Below the pieces are notes generated by a model. It saw only the letters and a list, made by a program, of their open reading frames with translations. It did no database searches and was not told the origin of the DNA. Made by a program: the position numbers and the translations under genes. A stretch of 64,000 nucleotides of DNA from WLND01 sp040398845 (GTDB lineage: Bacteria; Actinomycetota; Actinomycetes; S36-B12): assembly GCA_040398845.1 (NCBI GenBank), contig JBBATH010000001.1, forward strand, positions 412,222-476,221, written 5' to 3'. The stretch's first letter is position 1. Each line of letters opens with the position of its first letter. Below, piece by piece: positions 19,427 to 28,210 of this stretch.

Positions 19427-19972
19427 GTGGCGATTCAACCGATCCGACTTATGGGCGATCCCGTCCTTCGCACTCCGGCGGCCATAGTCGAGACTTTCGA
19501 CAAAGAGTTGCGCAAGCTCGTGAAGGACCTGACCGAAACGATGCAAGATGCGCCGGGCGCTGGTCTCGCGGCTCCCCAGATCGGCGTGTCACTGCGGGTC
19601 TTCACCTACTGGGTCGATGATGAGATCGGGCACCTCATCAACCCCGACCTTGACCTGTCAACTGATATTCAAGACGGCGAGGAAGGGTGCCTCTCACTTC
19701 CTGGGCTCGCCTTCGACACGAAGCGTGCCATGAGCGTCGTGGCGAAGGGCATGAATATGCACGGAGAACCCATCGAAATTGCGGGCAGTGATCTCCTGGC
19801 GCGTTGCGTCCAGCATGAGACCGATCACCTCGATGGAATCCTGTTCATCGACAGGCTCGATTCGGAGGCCCGGCGCGAGGCGATGCGCCTCATCCGCGAG
19901 TCTGAGTGGTTCGGTGAGCCAGCCCCGGCCTTCCATGCCAGCCCGCACACCATCTCATCCCGCTGGCTGTAG
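19427..19972 (+). CDS. def: Peptide deformylase
   Basis: 181 aa. It removes the N-formyl group from new proteins. All three motifs are intact: GAGLAAPQIG (44-53), EGCLS with Cys88, and QHETDHLDG with His130 and His134, which together bind the metal. GTG at 19427 is preferred to the in-frame TTG at 19421 because it begins MAIQPIRLMGDPVLR and sits 6 nt after a -10 box. The gene is 8 nt from fmt, the enzyme that adds the formyl group to initiator tRNA, and the pair is commonly linked. Confidence 0.96.
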   Translation: MAIQPIRLMGDPVLRTPAAIVETFDKELRKLVKDLTETMQDAPGAGLAAPQIGVSLRVFTYWVDDEIGHLINPDLDLSTDIQDGEEGCLSLPGLAFDTKRAMSVVAKGMNMHGEPIEIAGSDLLARCVQHETDHLDGILFIDRLDSEARREAMRLIRESEWFGEPAPAFHASPHTISSRWL

Positions 19973-19980
19973 GGCCACGG

Positions 19981-20910
19981 GTGCGCTGTGTTTTCGCTGG
20001 AACGCCATGGGTCGCCCTGCCATCCCTTGAGGCTTTGCTGGATTCCCGACATGAAGTGGTCGCTGTCGTCACAAGGCCAGACTCCGCACGCGGGCGTGGC
20101 CGCATGGTGGAGCGCAGCGCGATAGCGGAGCTCGCAGGAGTCCGGGGCATACCCGTGCTGAGCCCGATGAGCCCCAGCGAACTGGGTTTCGCAGATGACC
20201 TTCGTGCCCTCCGACCCGACTGCTGCCCGGTGGTTGCCTACGGCGCGCTGCTGCCAGCCAGCCTCCTGTCGATCCCGCGTCTCGGCTGGGTGAACCTTCA
20301 CTTTTCGCTCCTTCCGGCATGGCGAGGCGCGGCGCCCGTGCAGCGTGCTGTCCTCCACGGCGACGACATCACGGGTGCAACGACCTTCGTCATTGGCCCG
20401 GGTCTCGACGACGGCCCGGTGCTTGGCACCGTCACCGAGGAGATACGCGAGGCAGATACGTCCGGTGAACTTCTCGACCGACTCGCGAATTCGGGAGCGA
20501 GACTCCTCATCGCGACCCTCGACGCGCTTGAGGACCAAGTAATCGAGGCGATGCCCCAACCCGTGGAAGGTGTGAGTTTGGCGCCAAAAATCGGCGTTGA
20601 CGACGCACGAATTCGCTGGGACGAACCGCTCGTCGGGGTTGATCGCCGCATCCGCGCTGTAACTCCGGCGCCCGGTGCCTGGACCCTGCTAGGAGCCGAG
20701 CGACTCGGCGTGGGGCCGGTATCCACATCACCAGACGGCGCACCCGAGGGCCTCGATCCGGGGCAGGTCGTTGCCACGAAGTCGCAGGTGTGGGTCGGCA
20801 CCGGGAGTCGTGCCGCCCTGCTTGGTCAGGTGCGTCCGGCCGGGAAACGAGACATGCTTGCCGCCGACTGGGTGCGCGGCCTCCGCGGCGAGATCGGCAG
20901 GCTGGGATGA
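19981..20910 (+). CDS. fmt: Methionyl-tRNA formyltransferase
   Basis: 309 aa. It formylates Met-tRNAfMet using 10-formyl-tetrahydrofolate. The N-terminal RCVFAGTPWVALPSLEALL and the formyltransferase motif NLHFSLLPAWRGAAPVQRAVLHGD (catalytic Asn and His) are clear. The C-terminal tRNA-binding beta domain begins near residue 205 (APKIGVDDARIRWD). The GTG start lies 8 nt after def. The stop overlaps the rsmB ATG (ATGA). Confidence 0.96.
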   Translation: MRCVFAGTPWVALPSLEALLDSRHEVVAVVTRPDSARGRGRMVERSAIAELAGVRGIPVLSPMSPSELGFADDLRALRPDCCPVVAYGALLPASLLSIPRLGWVNLHFSLLPAWRGAAPVQRAVLHGDDITGATTFVIGPGLDDGPVLGTVTEEIREADTSGELLDRLANSGARLLIATLDALEDQVIEAMPQPVEGVSLAPKIGVDDARIRWDEPLVGVDRRIRAVTPAPGAWTLLGAERLGVGPVSTSPDGAPEGLDPGQVVATKSQVWVGTGSRAALLGQVRPAGKRDMLAADWVRGLRGEIGRLG

Positions 20911-22262
20911 CCAGAGTCGATCCCTCCCGCGAAACTGCGTTCGCGCTCCTGCGCGCTGTTCGCGAGGACGAGGCATACGCGAACCTCGCCATGCCACTCC
21001 TCCTTCGTGCCCGCAAGCTCACCGGACGTGACGCGGGCTTCGCCACCGAACTCGGATACGGAACTCTGCGGTGGCTGGGCTGGTACGACGCAGTCCTGCA
21101 GTCGTGCATCACGAGGAACTGGGCGAGCGTCGAACCCGGATTGAAGGACGTACTGCGACTCGGCTGCCATCAACTCCTCGCGATGCGGGTTCCAAGTCAT
21201 GCAGCCGTCGACTCCTCCTGCGAACTGGCCCGGCGCAACGGCAACCCGGGTTCCGCGACAGGCCGGGCCGGATTCGTGAACGCGGTCCTGCGAAAGGTGG
21301 CCGCACGCAGCCCCGAGGAATGGGTCGAGCAACTCGGAGTTGCGGGTGATGATGTCGAGAGCCTGTCGACCCGCCTTTCCCATCCGGCCTGGATCATCCG
21401 CGCGTTTCAGGATGCGCTGGGTGACCGACGCGATGAGGTGGAATTCCTCCTTGAGGCCGACAATGAGCCAGCACGACCCACCCTCGTGGCCCGGCCCGGC
21501 CGACTCAGCGCAGAAGAGCTGTGGGCGCTGCCGCAGGTGCAGCCGACCCGCTGGTCGCCCATCGGTGCTGTGCTCGTTGACGGCACCCCCGAGTCCCTGA
21601 ATGTCGTTCACTCCGGTCTTGTTGGAGTTCAGGACGAAGGCAGCCAGCTCATGGCTCTGGCCCTTGCCGCCGCGGTGGTCGACCATGAGGAGCACGCTTG
21701 GCTCGATATGTGCGCTGGGCCGGGTGGCAAGGCGGCACTGCTTGCTGGCCTCGGTGCCGAGCGCGGGATCGAACTCGTGGCGGTTGAGCAGCATCATCAC
21801 CGGGCGGTGCTCGTTGATCAGGCGGTCGATGGCGCGGCGAACGTGGAGGTCATCGTTGGCGATGCAACGGCTTCGCCATGGGGCAAACGAAAGTTTGATC
21901 GGGTACTTGTCGATGCACCGTGCACGGGTCTAGGAGCGTTGAGGCGGCGGCCGGAGGCACGCTGGCGCAAGTCGCCGATGGACCTAGCCTCGCTCGGCCC
22001 GTTGCAGCGGGCCCTGCTCAATGCCGCTGCCGACGCCGCGCTGCCGGGCGGGGTCATCGCCTACGTCACCTGTTCCCCGCATCTTGCAGAGACCGAGTTC
22101 GTCGTAGGCGATGTCGTTGACAGGCGCGCTGACCTCGTCATTGAGGATGCTCGGACGCTGCTACCCGGCGTCGAGGACCTCGAGGACGGTCCCTTCGTTC
22201 GGCTGTGGCCGCATCGGCATGGGACCGACGGCATGTTTCTTGCGATCATGCGTAAGCGCTGA
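20907..22262 (+). CDS. rsmB: 16S rRNA (cytosine-967-C5) methyltransferase RsmB/Sun
   Basis: 451 aa. An N-terminal NusB-like RNA-binding domain starts SRETAFALLRAV. It is followed by the SAM-dependent methyltransferase domain with the SAM motif WLDMCAGPGGKAALLAGL and the two m5C cysteines, one in DAPCTGLGALRRRPEARWRKS and one in YVTCSPHLAETE. The frame is open 39 codons upstream, but the ATG at 20907 overlaps the fmt stop and starts the conserved domain. fmt-rsmB is a widespread pair. Rpe follows with its own promoter. Confidence 0.94.
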   Translation: MTRVDPSRETAFALLRAVREDEAYANLAMPLLLRARKLTGRDAGFATELGYGTLRWLGWYDAVLQSCITRNWASVEPGLKDVLRLGCHQLLAMRVPSHAAVDSSCELARRNGNPGSATGRAGFVNAVLRKVAARSPEEWVEQLGVAGDDVESLSTRLSHPAWIIRAFQDALGDRRDEVEFLLEADNEPARPTLVARPGRLSAEELWALPQVQPTRWSPIGAVLVDGTPESLNVVHSGLVGVQDEGSQLMALALAAAVVDHEEHAWLDMCAGPGGKAALLAGLGAERGIELVAVEQHHHRAVLVDQAVDGAANVEVIVGDATASPWGKRKFDRVLVDAPCTGLGALRRRPEARWRKSPMDLASLGPLQRALLNAAADAALPGGVIAYVTCSPHLAETEFVVGDVVDRRADLVIEDARTLLPGVEDLEDGPFVRLWPHRHGTDGMFLAIMRKR

Positions 22263-22305
22263 CCGTGTTCGTAAGCGCTCACGATGCTTATCCGATGGGG
22301 CCGAC

Positions 22306-22317
22306 TAGCCTGACCCC
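22306..22317 (+). promoter_or_regulatory. Predicted leaderless promoter of the rpe-rib operon
   Basis: TAGCCT (22306-22311) is followed by GACCCC and then the GTG of rpe at 22318. The identical 12-nt string TAGCCTGACCCC stands before the DNA glycosylase ATG at 61694. No SD is present. Confidence 0.58.
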
Positions 22318-22986
22318 GTGGGCGTACTGATTTCCCCGAGCGTGTTGAACAGCGACCTGTCTCGGCTCACTGACGAGGTGGGCCGGATTGCGAGTGCAGC
22401 AGATTTCGTACACCTCGACGTCATGGACAACCACTTCGTCCCGAATCTCACCTTCGGTCTACCGGTCATCGAGTCACTTTTGCGAAACTGCCCGGTTCCG
22501 GCCGACTGCCACCTCATGATCGATGATCCGGACCGTTGGGCCCCGGCCTATGCCGAGGCTGGGGCAGCGAGCGTAACCTTCCACATCGAGGCGGCTCGGA
22601 GCCCTGAAAGGGTATGCCGGGATATCCGAACCGCGGGCGCGCGCGCTGGCGTGGCAGTCAAGCCCGTTACCGATATCGATTCGCTGGCGAGACTCATGCC
22701 GGACCTGGACATGATCCTCATTATGACGGTGGAGCCGGGATTCGGTGGGCAGTCGTTCATGGCCGACATGCTGCCGAAGATCATGAGAGCGAGGCGGTTA
22801 GCAGAGTCTGCCGGAACCGATGTGTGGGTTCAGGTCGACGGTGGCATTGATGCCTCGAATATTGAGCAATGCGCGAACGCCGGAGCAAATGTGTTCGTCG
22901 CGGGGTCTGCGGTGTTTCGTGACCCCGATCCTGCGGCCATGGTCACCCGATTGCGACACCTCGCAGAGGGCGCGGTCCGATCATGA
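22318..22986 (+). CDS. rpe: Ribulose-phosphate 3-epimerase
   Basis: 222 aa. It interconverts ribulose 5-phosphate and xylulose 5-phosphate. The TIM-barrel motifs are clear: SPSVLNSDLSRL, VHLDVMDNHFVPNLTFG (metal-binding His/Asp), CHLMIDDP, MTVEPGFGGQSFM and WVQVDGGI. The GTG start lies 6 nt after a -10 box. Its stop overlaps the ribD ATG (ATGA). The link is metabolic: ribulose 5-phosphate is also the substrate of RibBA downstream. Confidence 0.96.
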   Translation: MGVLISPSVLNSDLSRLTDEVGRIASAADFVHLDVMDNHFVPNLTFGLPVIESLLRNCPVPADCHLMIDDPDRWAPAYAEAGAASVTFHIEAARSPERVCRDIRTAGARAGVAVKPVTDIDSLARLMPDLDMILIMTVEPGFGGQSFMADMLPKIMRARRLAESAGTDVWVQVDGGIDASNIEQCANAGANVFVAGSAVFRDPDPAAMVTRLRHLAEGAVRS

Positions 22987-23987
22987 CCGAGTGGGACGCC
23001 GCGATGGCCCGGGCAATCGAGTTATCGGTGGCCCCCGATGCTCCGCGCGGTGTGAACCCACGTGTCGGCTGCGTCATCATCGACGACTCCGGCGAAGTGC
23101 TGGGGGAGGGCTATCACCGTGGTGCAGGAACGGCGCATGCCGAAGTCCGGGCAATCGAGGAGGCCGGAGTCGCGGCGAGGGGCGCCACTGCGGTTGTCAC
23201 CCTCGAGCCGTGCCGACACGTCGGCCGAACGGGTCCGTGCGTCCAGGCACTGGTGGCGGCGGGCGTGCGCCGGGTCGTGTTCGCCCAACCCGACCCAACT
23301 GATTTGGCGGGGGGCGGTGCAGATGAACTCCGGGCCGGTGGCATCGAGGTGATCGGGGGCGTGCTGGAGGAGTTGGCATCGCTCGTCAATCGAGGCTGGA
23401 CCCATGTGCAGCGAACTGGTCGGCCCTTCGTCACGCTGAAGATCGCTGCGACGCTGGACGGCCGGGTTGCCGATGACGGAGGTGGCCCGACCCCAATCAG
23501 TGGCCCGGAGTCAGCGCGCTTCGTGCACGCATTGCGAGGTGACGTGGATGCTGTCCTCGTCGGCACTGGCACTGCCATCATCGACAACCCGCGCCTGACG
23601 GTCCGTGAGTCAGATGGACGGATCGCTGCCCGCCAGCCGCTGCGGGTGGTCATCGGCGAGCGCGACCTGCCGAGGTCCCTACGGATATTCAGTGATGAGG
23701 CGCCGACGGTTCACCTGCGAACCCGGGTGCCGACCGAGGTGATGGCCGATTTGGCGGGCCGTGGAGTCCAGCAGGTGCTCCTTGAGGGTGGGCCGAGCCT
23801 CGCTGCTGCGTTTCTCGATGCGGGCCTCGTCGATGAGGTCGTGTGGCTGCTTGCCCCTCGACTGTTCGGGGTCGGTCCGGTTGCGCTCGGTCCGATGACT
23901 GGGCCGCTCGTGGTCGATGTGCGGGAGTTCGGCCGAATCGGGGATGATGTACTCGTAAGGGGCGCACCTTGCACCCTAGAACCCTGA
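22983..23987 (+). CDS. ribD: Bifunctional diaminohydroxyphosphoribosylaminopyrimidine deaminase / 5-amino-6-(5-phosphoribosylamino)uracil reductase
   Basis: 334 aa. It carries out the second and third steps of riboflavin synthesis. The N-terminal cytidine-deaminase-like domain has HAEVRAIEEAG and TLEPCRHVGRTGPCVQAL, giving the His and two Cys zinc ligands. The C-terminal reductase domain begins near residue 140 (RPFVTLKIAATLDGRVAD) and has VLLEGGPSLAAAFLDAGLVDE. ATG overlaps rpe. The intergenic gap to ribC is 15 nt. No FMN riboswitch precedes the operon. Confidence 0.95.
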   Translation: MTEWDAAMARAIELSVAPDAPRGVNPRVGCVIIDDSGEVLGEGYHRGAGTAHAEVRAIEEAGVAARGATAVVTLEPCRHVGRTGPCVQALVAAGVRRVVFAQPDPTDLAGGGADELRAGGIEVIGGVLEELASLVNRGWTHVQRTGRPFVTLKIAATLDGRVADDGGGPTPISGPESARFVHALRGDVDAVLVGTGTAIIDNPRLTVRESDGRIAARQPLRVVIGERDLPRSLRIFSDEAPTVHLRTRVPTEVMADLAGRGVQQVLLEGGPSLAAAFLDAGLVDEVVWLLAPRLFGVGPVALGPMTGPLVVDVREFGRIGDDVLVRGAPCTLEP

Positions 23988-24002
23988 CCAAAGGATCGCC
24001 TC

Positions 24003-24599
24003 ATGTTCACCGGGATCGTCGAGGAGCGGGGAACTGTCGCGTCTGTGGAACCACTCACGAACGCTGAACGCATCGCCATTCGCGGGTCCGTGGTGCTCGA
24101 TGATGTTCGCCCCGGGGATTCAATCGCCGTTAATGGGGTCTGCCTCACGGTTGTCGATATCGGGCCAGATTTCTTTACGGCCGACGTCATGCAGGAGACC
24201 CTCAAGCGCAGCTCGCTGGGGAGCGCTGGCGTCGGATCGGAAGTCAACCTCGAACGCGCGGCTCGGTTGGATTCTCGGCTCGGCGGTCATCTCGTTCAAG
24301 GCCATGTCGACGGCACTGGGGAGGTGCTGGCGATCGAGCCTGATCCCCACTGGACCCTCATGCGGATCTCGCTTCCTGCAGGTTTGGGGCGCTACGTCGT
24401 TGAGAAGGGATCCATCACCGTCGACGGAGTGTCGCTTACCGTCGTCACTGCTGATGACGACGGTTTCAGTGTGTCGCTCATCCCGACAACGCTGGCGGAG
24501 ACGACGCTGGGCTCGCGTTGTGTGGGAGACACGGTCAATCTCGAGGTAGACGCCATAGCAAAGTATGTGGAGCGCCTGATGCAGGGAAGGCTTTTGTGA
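24003..24599 (+). CDS. ribC: Riboflavin synthase alpha chain
   Basis: 198 aa. It dismutates two 6,7-dimethyl-8-ribityllumazines to riboflavin. The protein begins MFTGIVEERGTV and has two tandem lumazine-binding repeats. Each carries an 'AVNGVCLTV' / 'VDGVSLTV' type motif, with GHLVQGHVDGTGEVL joining them. An SD AAAGGA stands 7 nt before the ATG. The stop overlaps the ribBA GTG by 4 nt. The gene is called ribE in some naming schemes. Confidence 0.95.
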   Translation: MFTGIVEERGTVASVEPLTNAERIAIRGSVVLDDVRPGDSIAVNGVCLTVVDIGPDFFTADVMQETLKRSSLGSAGVGSEVNLERAARLDSRLGGHLVQGHVDGTGEVLAIEPDPHWTLMRISLPAGLGRYVVEKGSITVDGVSLTVVTADDDGFSVSLIPTTLAETTLGSRCVGDTVNLEVDAIAKYVERLMQGRLL

Positions 24600-25933
24600 T
24601 ACCCGCAGACGAGATGTACCTCGAGGATCCCCGCCCTGAGCTTCCGTCGCCGCTCGCCGTTGTGCTCGACCATGTTCAGCCCACCGTCGAAGGGACGGTG
24701 CGACTGGACTCCATCGAGGAGGCGATTGAGGCAATTCGCGTCGGGAAAGCCATCATCGTCGTCGATGATGAGGATCGAGAAAACGAGGGCGACCTCATCT
24801 TCGCTGCGTCGGCGGCGACACCGGCACTCACCGCTTTCATGATCAGGTACACCTCGGGGTACATCTGTGTCGGCATGGATGGCGAGCTTCTTGATCATCT
24901 TGGACTACCGCCGATGACCGCCGTGAACGAGGATCGCAAGGGCACCGCATACGCGGTGTCCGTCGACGCCCGGGATGTCATCAGCACCGGGATATCCGCT
25001 GAGGACCGTGCCCATACGATCAACGTGCTCGCTGATTCGGCGACGGAGCCGGGCGACCTCACGAGGCCGGGTCACGTGATGCCGCTGCGTTCCGTGCCAG
25101 GTGGCGTGCTGAGGCGTGCTGGTCACACTGAGGCTGCTGTCGACCTCACCCGTCTTGCCGGGCTCACTCCCGCAGGGGCCCTGTGCGAAATGGTGAACGA
25201 CGTCGGCACCATGATGAATGCGGCGGACTGTCGGTCCTTTGCTGACGAGCACGGGCTTCTGCTCATCTCGATCGCCGACCTCATCCGCTATCGCCGGCGG
25301 CACGAGAACCACGTCCAGCGTGTCGCTTCCGCGAGGCTTCCGACGGAGTTCGGAGACTTCACCGCGGTCGGCTTTCGAAGCGATATCGATGGTATCGAGC
25401 ACATCGCGCTCGTTCGCGGTGATATCGGTGACGGGCACGATGTCCTTGTTCGAGTGCACTCCGAGTGCCTGACCGGAGATGTCCTCGGGTCACTGAGATG
25501 TGACTGTGGCCCGCAGCTCCAGGCGGCGCTGCGCCGCATCGCGGAGGAGGGCAGGGGGGTGGTGCTCTATGTGCGCGGGCATGAGGGCCGCGGTATCGGT
25601 CTGCTCCATAAGTTGCGCGCCTATGAGCTGCAGGATCGCGGGCGCGACACTGTCGATGCCAACCTCGAACTCGGACTACCCTCGGATGCCCGCGATTATG
25701 GTACAGGCGCTCAAATACTTGCCGATCTCGGAATCGTGAGCATGCGGCTGCTCACGAACAACCCGGCGAAGCGGGCAGGGCTTGAGGGATACGGGCTATC
25801 GATCGTCGAACGGATTCCAATCGAGGTGCTCGCAAACGAACACAATGTCGACTACTTGCGTACGAAGGTCGAACGGATGGGCCACACGATGGCACCAACT
25901 CAGCCGGCCGCTGTCGTTGAGTCGGCCCGATGA
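24596..25933 (+). CDS. ribBA: 3,4-dihydroxy-2-butanone-4-phosphate synthase / GTP cyclohydrolase II
   Basis: 445 aa, a fusion of both entry enzymes of riboflavin synthesis. The DHBP synthase half (about 35-235) shows the acidic metal site VDDEDRENEGDLIFAA and HTEAAVDLTRLAG. The GTP cyclohydrolase II half has the zinc site ECLTGDVLGSLRCDCG, RGHEGRGIGLLHKLRAYELQD and LLTNNPAKRAGLEGYGL. GTG at 24596 in a GTGA overlap with ribC is chosen over the open frame upstream; GGGAAGG lies about 7 nt before it. The first ~30 residues (IPADEMYLEDPRPELP...) are not part of either domain. Confidence 0.94.
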   Translation: MIPADEMYLEDPRPELPSPLAVVLDHVQPTVEGTVRLDSIEEAIEAIRVGKAIIVVDDEDRENEGDLIFAASAATPALTAFMIRYTSGYICVGMDGELLDHLGLPPMTAVNEDRKGTAYAVSVDARDVISTGISAEDRAHTINVLADSATEPGDLTRPGHVMPLRSVPGGVLRRAGHTEAAVDLTRLAGLTPAGALCEMVNDVGTMMNAADCRSFADEHGLLLISIADLIRYRRRHENHVQRVASARLPTEFGDFTAVGFRSDIDGIEHIALVRGDIGDGHDVLVRVHSECLTGDVLGSLRCDCGPQLQAALRRIAEEGRGVVLYVRGHEGRGIGLLHKLRAYELQDRGRDTVDANLELGLPSDARDYGTGAQILADLGIVSMRLLTNNPAKRAGLEGYGLSIVERIPIEVLANEHNVDYLRTKVERMGHTMAPTQPAAVVESAR

Positions 25934-26415
25934 GCGGCGCCGGGGCGCCAATCGCCGGGGCGCCAGTTGTGGGTGCACGGATCGCCCTTATCGCATCGAT
26001 GTGGCACACGGTCATCATGGACGGACTCATCTCGGGTGCAGAACGCGCTTGTGCACAGTCGCAGGCTACGGCGTCCCTGATCCGCGCCTCGGGGTCTTTT
26101 GAACTGCCCATCCTGGCAAAAGCATGCGCACTCTCGGGCCGATTCGACGCCGTGGTCGCGCTCGGCGTCATCATCAGGGGCGACACTCCCCACTTCGAAT
26201 ACGTGTGTGCGGCAGCGACTTCGGCACTCAGCGACGTCGCCCTTGACACCATGATTCCTATCGGCTTCGGCCTACTCACCTGCGATAACGAGGAGCAGGC
26301 AGTAGCACGGGCCGGCCTTGATGGATCACGCGAGGACAAAGGCGCTGAAGCCACTTGGGCGGCATTGACGAGCCTCGCAGCCCTGCGTGAACTCCGGGGC
26401 AGCGTCTGCGCCTAG
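25930..26415 (+). CDS. ribH: 6,7-dimethyl-8-ribityllumazine synthase
   Basis: 161 aa. It condenses the RibD product with the butanone phosphate from RibBA; the protein usually forms icosahedral shells. Family motifs are ASGSFELPILAKAC, ALGVIIRGDTPHFEYVC (catalytic His region) and PIGFGLLTCDNEEQAVARAG. The first ~15 residues are Ala/Gly/Pro-rich. ATGA joins it to ribBA. Its TAG stop codon (26413-26415) forms the first three bases of the -10 box proposed for hisE. Confidence 0.95.
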   Translation: MSGAGAPIAGAPVVGARIALIASMWHTVIMDGLISGAERACAQSQATASLIRASGSFELPILAKACALSGRFDAVVALGVIIRGDTPHFEYVCAAATSALSDVALDTMIPIGFGLLTCDNEEQAVARAGLDGSREDKGAEATWAALTSLAALRELRGSVCA

Positions 26416-26424
26416 GCTCAGCAC
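26413..26424 (+). promoter_or_regulatory. Predicted leaderless promoter of hisE-hisG
   Basis: TAGGCT (26413-26418), then CAGCAC, then the hisE GTG at 26425: a 6-nt gap and no SD. The box includes the ribH stop codon. It separates histidine genes from the riboflavin operon without any intergenic space to spare. Confidence 0.55.
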
Positions 26425-26688
26425 GTGAAAACCTTCGATGAGCTGTATGCCGAACTTGTTCGGAAGGTCGCGCATGGTGATGAGGATTCCGGGACGGTGC
26501 GGCTGCTCGCCCAGGGTGTACACGCAGTCGGCAAGAAGGTTGTTGAAGAGGCTGCGGAGTCATGGATGGCTGCGGAGCATGAGGGACCTGAGCGGACCGC
26601 CGCGGAGATCTCGCAGTTGCTGTACCACGTTCAGGTGCTCATGCTTGCGTCAAACGTGAGCCTCGACGACGTCTACCGTCGGCTCTGA
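26425..26688 (+). CDS. hisE: Phosphoribosyl-ATP pyrophosphatase
   Basis: 87 aa. It hydrolyses phosphoribosyl-ATP to phosphoribosyl-AMP, the second step of histidine synthesis. It is an all-alpha MazG-like fold with the metal-binding EExxE-type helix VGKKVVEEAAESWMAA and AEISQLLYHVQVLML. It is standalone, not fused to hisI, as in other actinobacteria where hisE-hisG lie apart from the main his operon. The GTG start follows a -10 box by 6 nt; hisG begins 5 nt after the stop. Confidence 0.94.
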   Translation: MKTFDELYAELVRKVAHGDEDSGTVRLLAQGVHAVGKKVVEEAAESWMAAEHEGPERTAAEISQLLYHVQVLMLASNVSLDDVYRRL

Positions 26689-26693
26689 ACGGC

Positions 26694-27539
26694 ATGCTGA
26701 GGGTTGCGGTCCCGAACAAGGGCCAACTTGCCGAGCCTGCGCGAAGCATGCTGCTCGAGGCCGGGTACCTCCGGGATGCGGGGGTTCGAGATCTCGTCGT
26801 CCATGACCCGATCAACGATGTGGAGTTCTTCTTCCTGCGTCCCAAGGACATCGCGATCTACGTGGGAGAGGGCACGCTTGACGCCGGCATCACCGGCCGC
26901 GACATGCTCTTGGACTCAGGTGCCCGGGCGAGCGAACTTCTGCCCTTGGGTTTTGCTCCGTCGAGTTTTCGGCTGGCGGCGCCGATTGGCATGGTGAGTT
27001 CGCCGCTGGAGTTGGCTGGCAAGCGAATTGCTACCTCCTATGCGGGACTGTTGAACTCTTGGCTGACTGCGCAGGGCATTGAGGCACGAGTCGTCCGGCT
27101 CGACGGCGCCGTTGAGAATGCGGTGGCCCTCGGCGTTGCAGATGCAGTCGCTGATGTGGTGGCGACGGGAACGACACTCAAGCGCGCTGGCCTTGAACTC
27201 GTCGGGGAGGCCCTGCTCGTCTCTGAGGCCCTCGTTGTGCGGCGAGAGGGTGCACCCAGCGACGTTGCGGTCGACACCTTCGTTCGCCGGCTGCACGGTG
27301 TCATGGTGGCACGGTCGTACGTGCTCGTCGATTACGACATTCCGACCAGCCTCCTCGAGGAAGCCTGCCTCGTGACCCCGGGCCTCGAGTCTCCAACAGT
27401 GTCGTCCCTCCATGATCCAGCGTGGTCGGCGGTGCGCGCCATGGTGCCGGCGGCGGATGTCCATCACGTCATGGACGAGCTCTACGACATGGGCGCACGG
27501 GGGATCCTTGTCACCGACATTCACGCATGCCGGCTGTGA
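26694..27539 (+). CDS. hisG: ATP phosphoribosyltransferase (long form)
   Basis: 281 aa. It catalyses the first and regulated step of histidine synthesis. The size and the C-terminal ACT-like domain (from about residue 210: SLLEEACLVTPGLESPTVSSL) mark the long HisG that is inhibited by histidine and needs no HisZ. The catalytic barrel has LRVAVPNKGQLAEPA, the phosphate/PRPP region VADVVATGTTLKRAGLEL and ITGRDMLLDSG. It is coupled to hisE and overlaps the following thioesterase gene. Confidence 0.95.
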   Translation: MLRVAVPNKGQLAEPARSMLLEAGYLRDAGVRDLVVHDPINDVEFFFLRPKDIAIYVGEGTLDAGITGRDMLLDSGARASELLPLGFAPSSFRLAAPIGMVSSPLELAGKRIATSYAGLLNSWLTAQGIEARVVRLDGAVENAVALGVADAVADVVATGTTLKRAGLELVGEALLVSEALVVRREGAPSDVAVDTFVRRLHGVMVARSYVLVDYDIPTSLLEEACLVTPGLESPTVSSLHDPAWSAVRAMVPAADVHHVMDELYDMGARGILVTDIHACRL

Positions 27540-27976
27540 CGCCCGGAGCTGGTGTCACCGGTGCGTCGATCATCGTGTGGCGCCGCGTTGCGTGGAACGA
27601 GACCGACGCGGCGGGTCATAACCACTTCACCGCTGTGTTCCGCTGGATCGAAGAGGCCGAGCATGTGCTCTTCCGGTCAATTGGAGTGGAAGCGACGATG
27701 ATCCCCCGCATTCCACGGGTCCACTTCGAGGTCGACTACTTCGATCGACTGTACTTCGATGAGTTGATCGAGGTTCGCGTCGGCGTGACCAAGGTTGGCA
27801 CATCCTCGTGCCACTTCGGTTTTGACGTGAGCAAGGCAGACGGTGGACGGGCCATCGGTGGCAGTTACGTCATCGTCCACGCCTCAGGAACTGCGTCTGG
27901 GGCAATGCCGTGGCCGGAAAGGATTCGTGAAAGCCTGACTGCGCCGACTGAAGTGACCACCGACCTTTCCGCCTAG
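27527..27976 (+). CDS. Hotdog-fold acyl-CoA thioesterase (4HBT-like)
   Basis: 149 aa if the ATG at 27527 is used; GTG at 27536, which forms a GTGA overlap with hisG, is an equally good start. The motif WNETDAAGHNHFTAVFRWIEEAEHVLF is the hotdog thioesterase active site, with Asp, Gly-His and Asn as in 4-hydroxybenzoyl-CoA thioesterases. The substrate cannot be told. Overlap with hisG suggests co-transcription but no obvious link to histidine synthesis. Confidence 0.82.
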   Translation: MPAVTPGAGVTGASIIVWRRVAWNETDAAGHNHFTAVFRWIEEAEHVLFRSIGVEATMIPRIPRVHFEVDYFDRLYFDELIEVRVGVTKVGTSSCHFGFDVSKADGGRAIGGSYVIVHASGTASGAMPWPERIRESLTAPTEVTTDLSA

Positions 27977-28038
27977 TCCGAGGTGCTCCAGACTGACGCC
28001 GAGATTTTTTCGAGGGTCGACGTGACTGTCGAACCGTC

Positions 28039-28056
28039 CGCGATATCCTTATCGCG
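28039..28056 (+). promoter_or_regulatory. Inverted repeat upstream of the ABC transporter operon
   Basis: CGCGATA (28039-28045) and TATCGCG (28050-28056) form a perfect 7-bp inverted repeat with a TCCT spacer. It lies in the 234-nt gap between the thioesterase gene and the substrate-binding protein. It could be an operator or a weak hairpin. The rest of the gap holds no open frame or recognisable RNA; a short T run at 28004-28010 has no stem before it. Confidence 0.5.
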
Positions 28057-28210
28057 TTAATGTGACGCTCGTCAGGTAAACATCTTGTAACGACTCGCTC
28101 GTTTGCTTGAACCGGGTTGTGATCAAATGCCACAATCCGTCAACGCCGCAATCGCGGACGTATTTTTCGCATGGCAGGACCTTTGGGTTCGCTCTCAATC
28201 AGGAGGTGGC

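Noticed and set aside
22263..22317. FMN riboswitch before the riboflavin genes
   Set aside because: The gap is 55 nt and lacks the RFN conserved blocks; rpe begins leaderless.
28004..28010. Rho-independent terminator after the thioesterase gene
   Set aside because: A short T run is present but no stem-loop stands directly before it.
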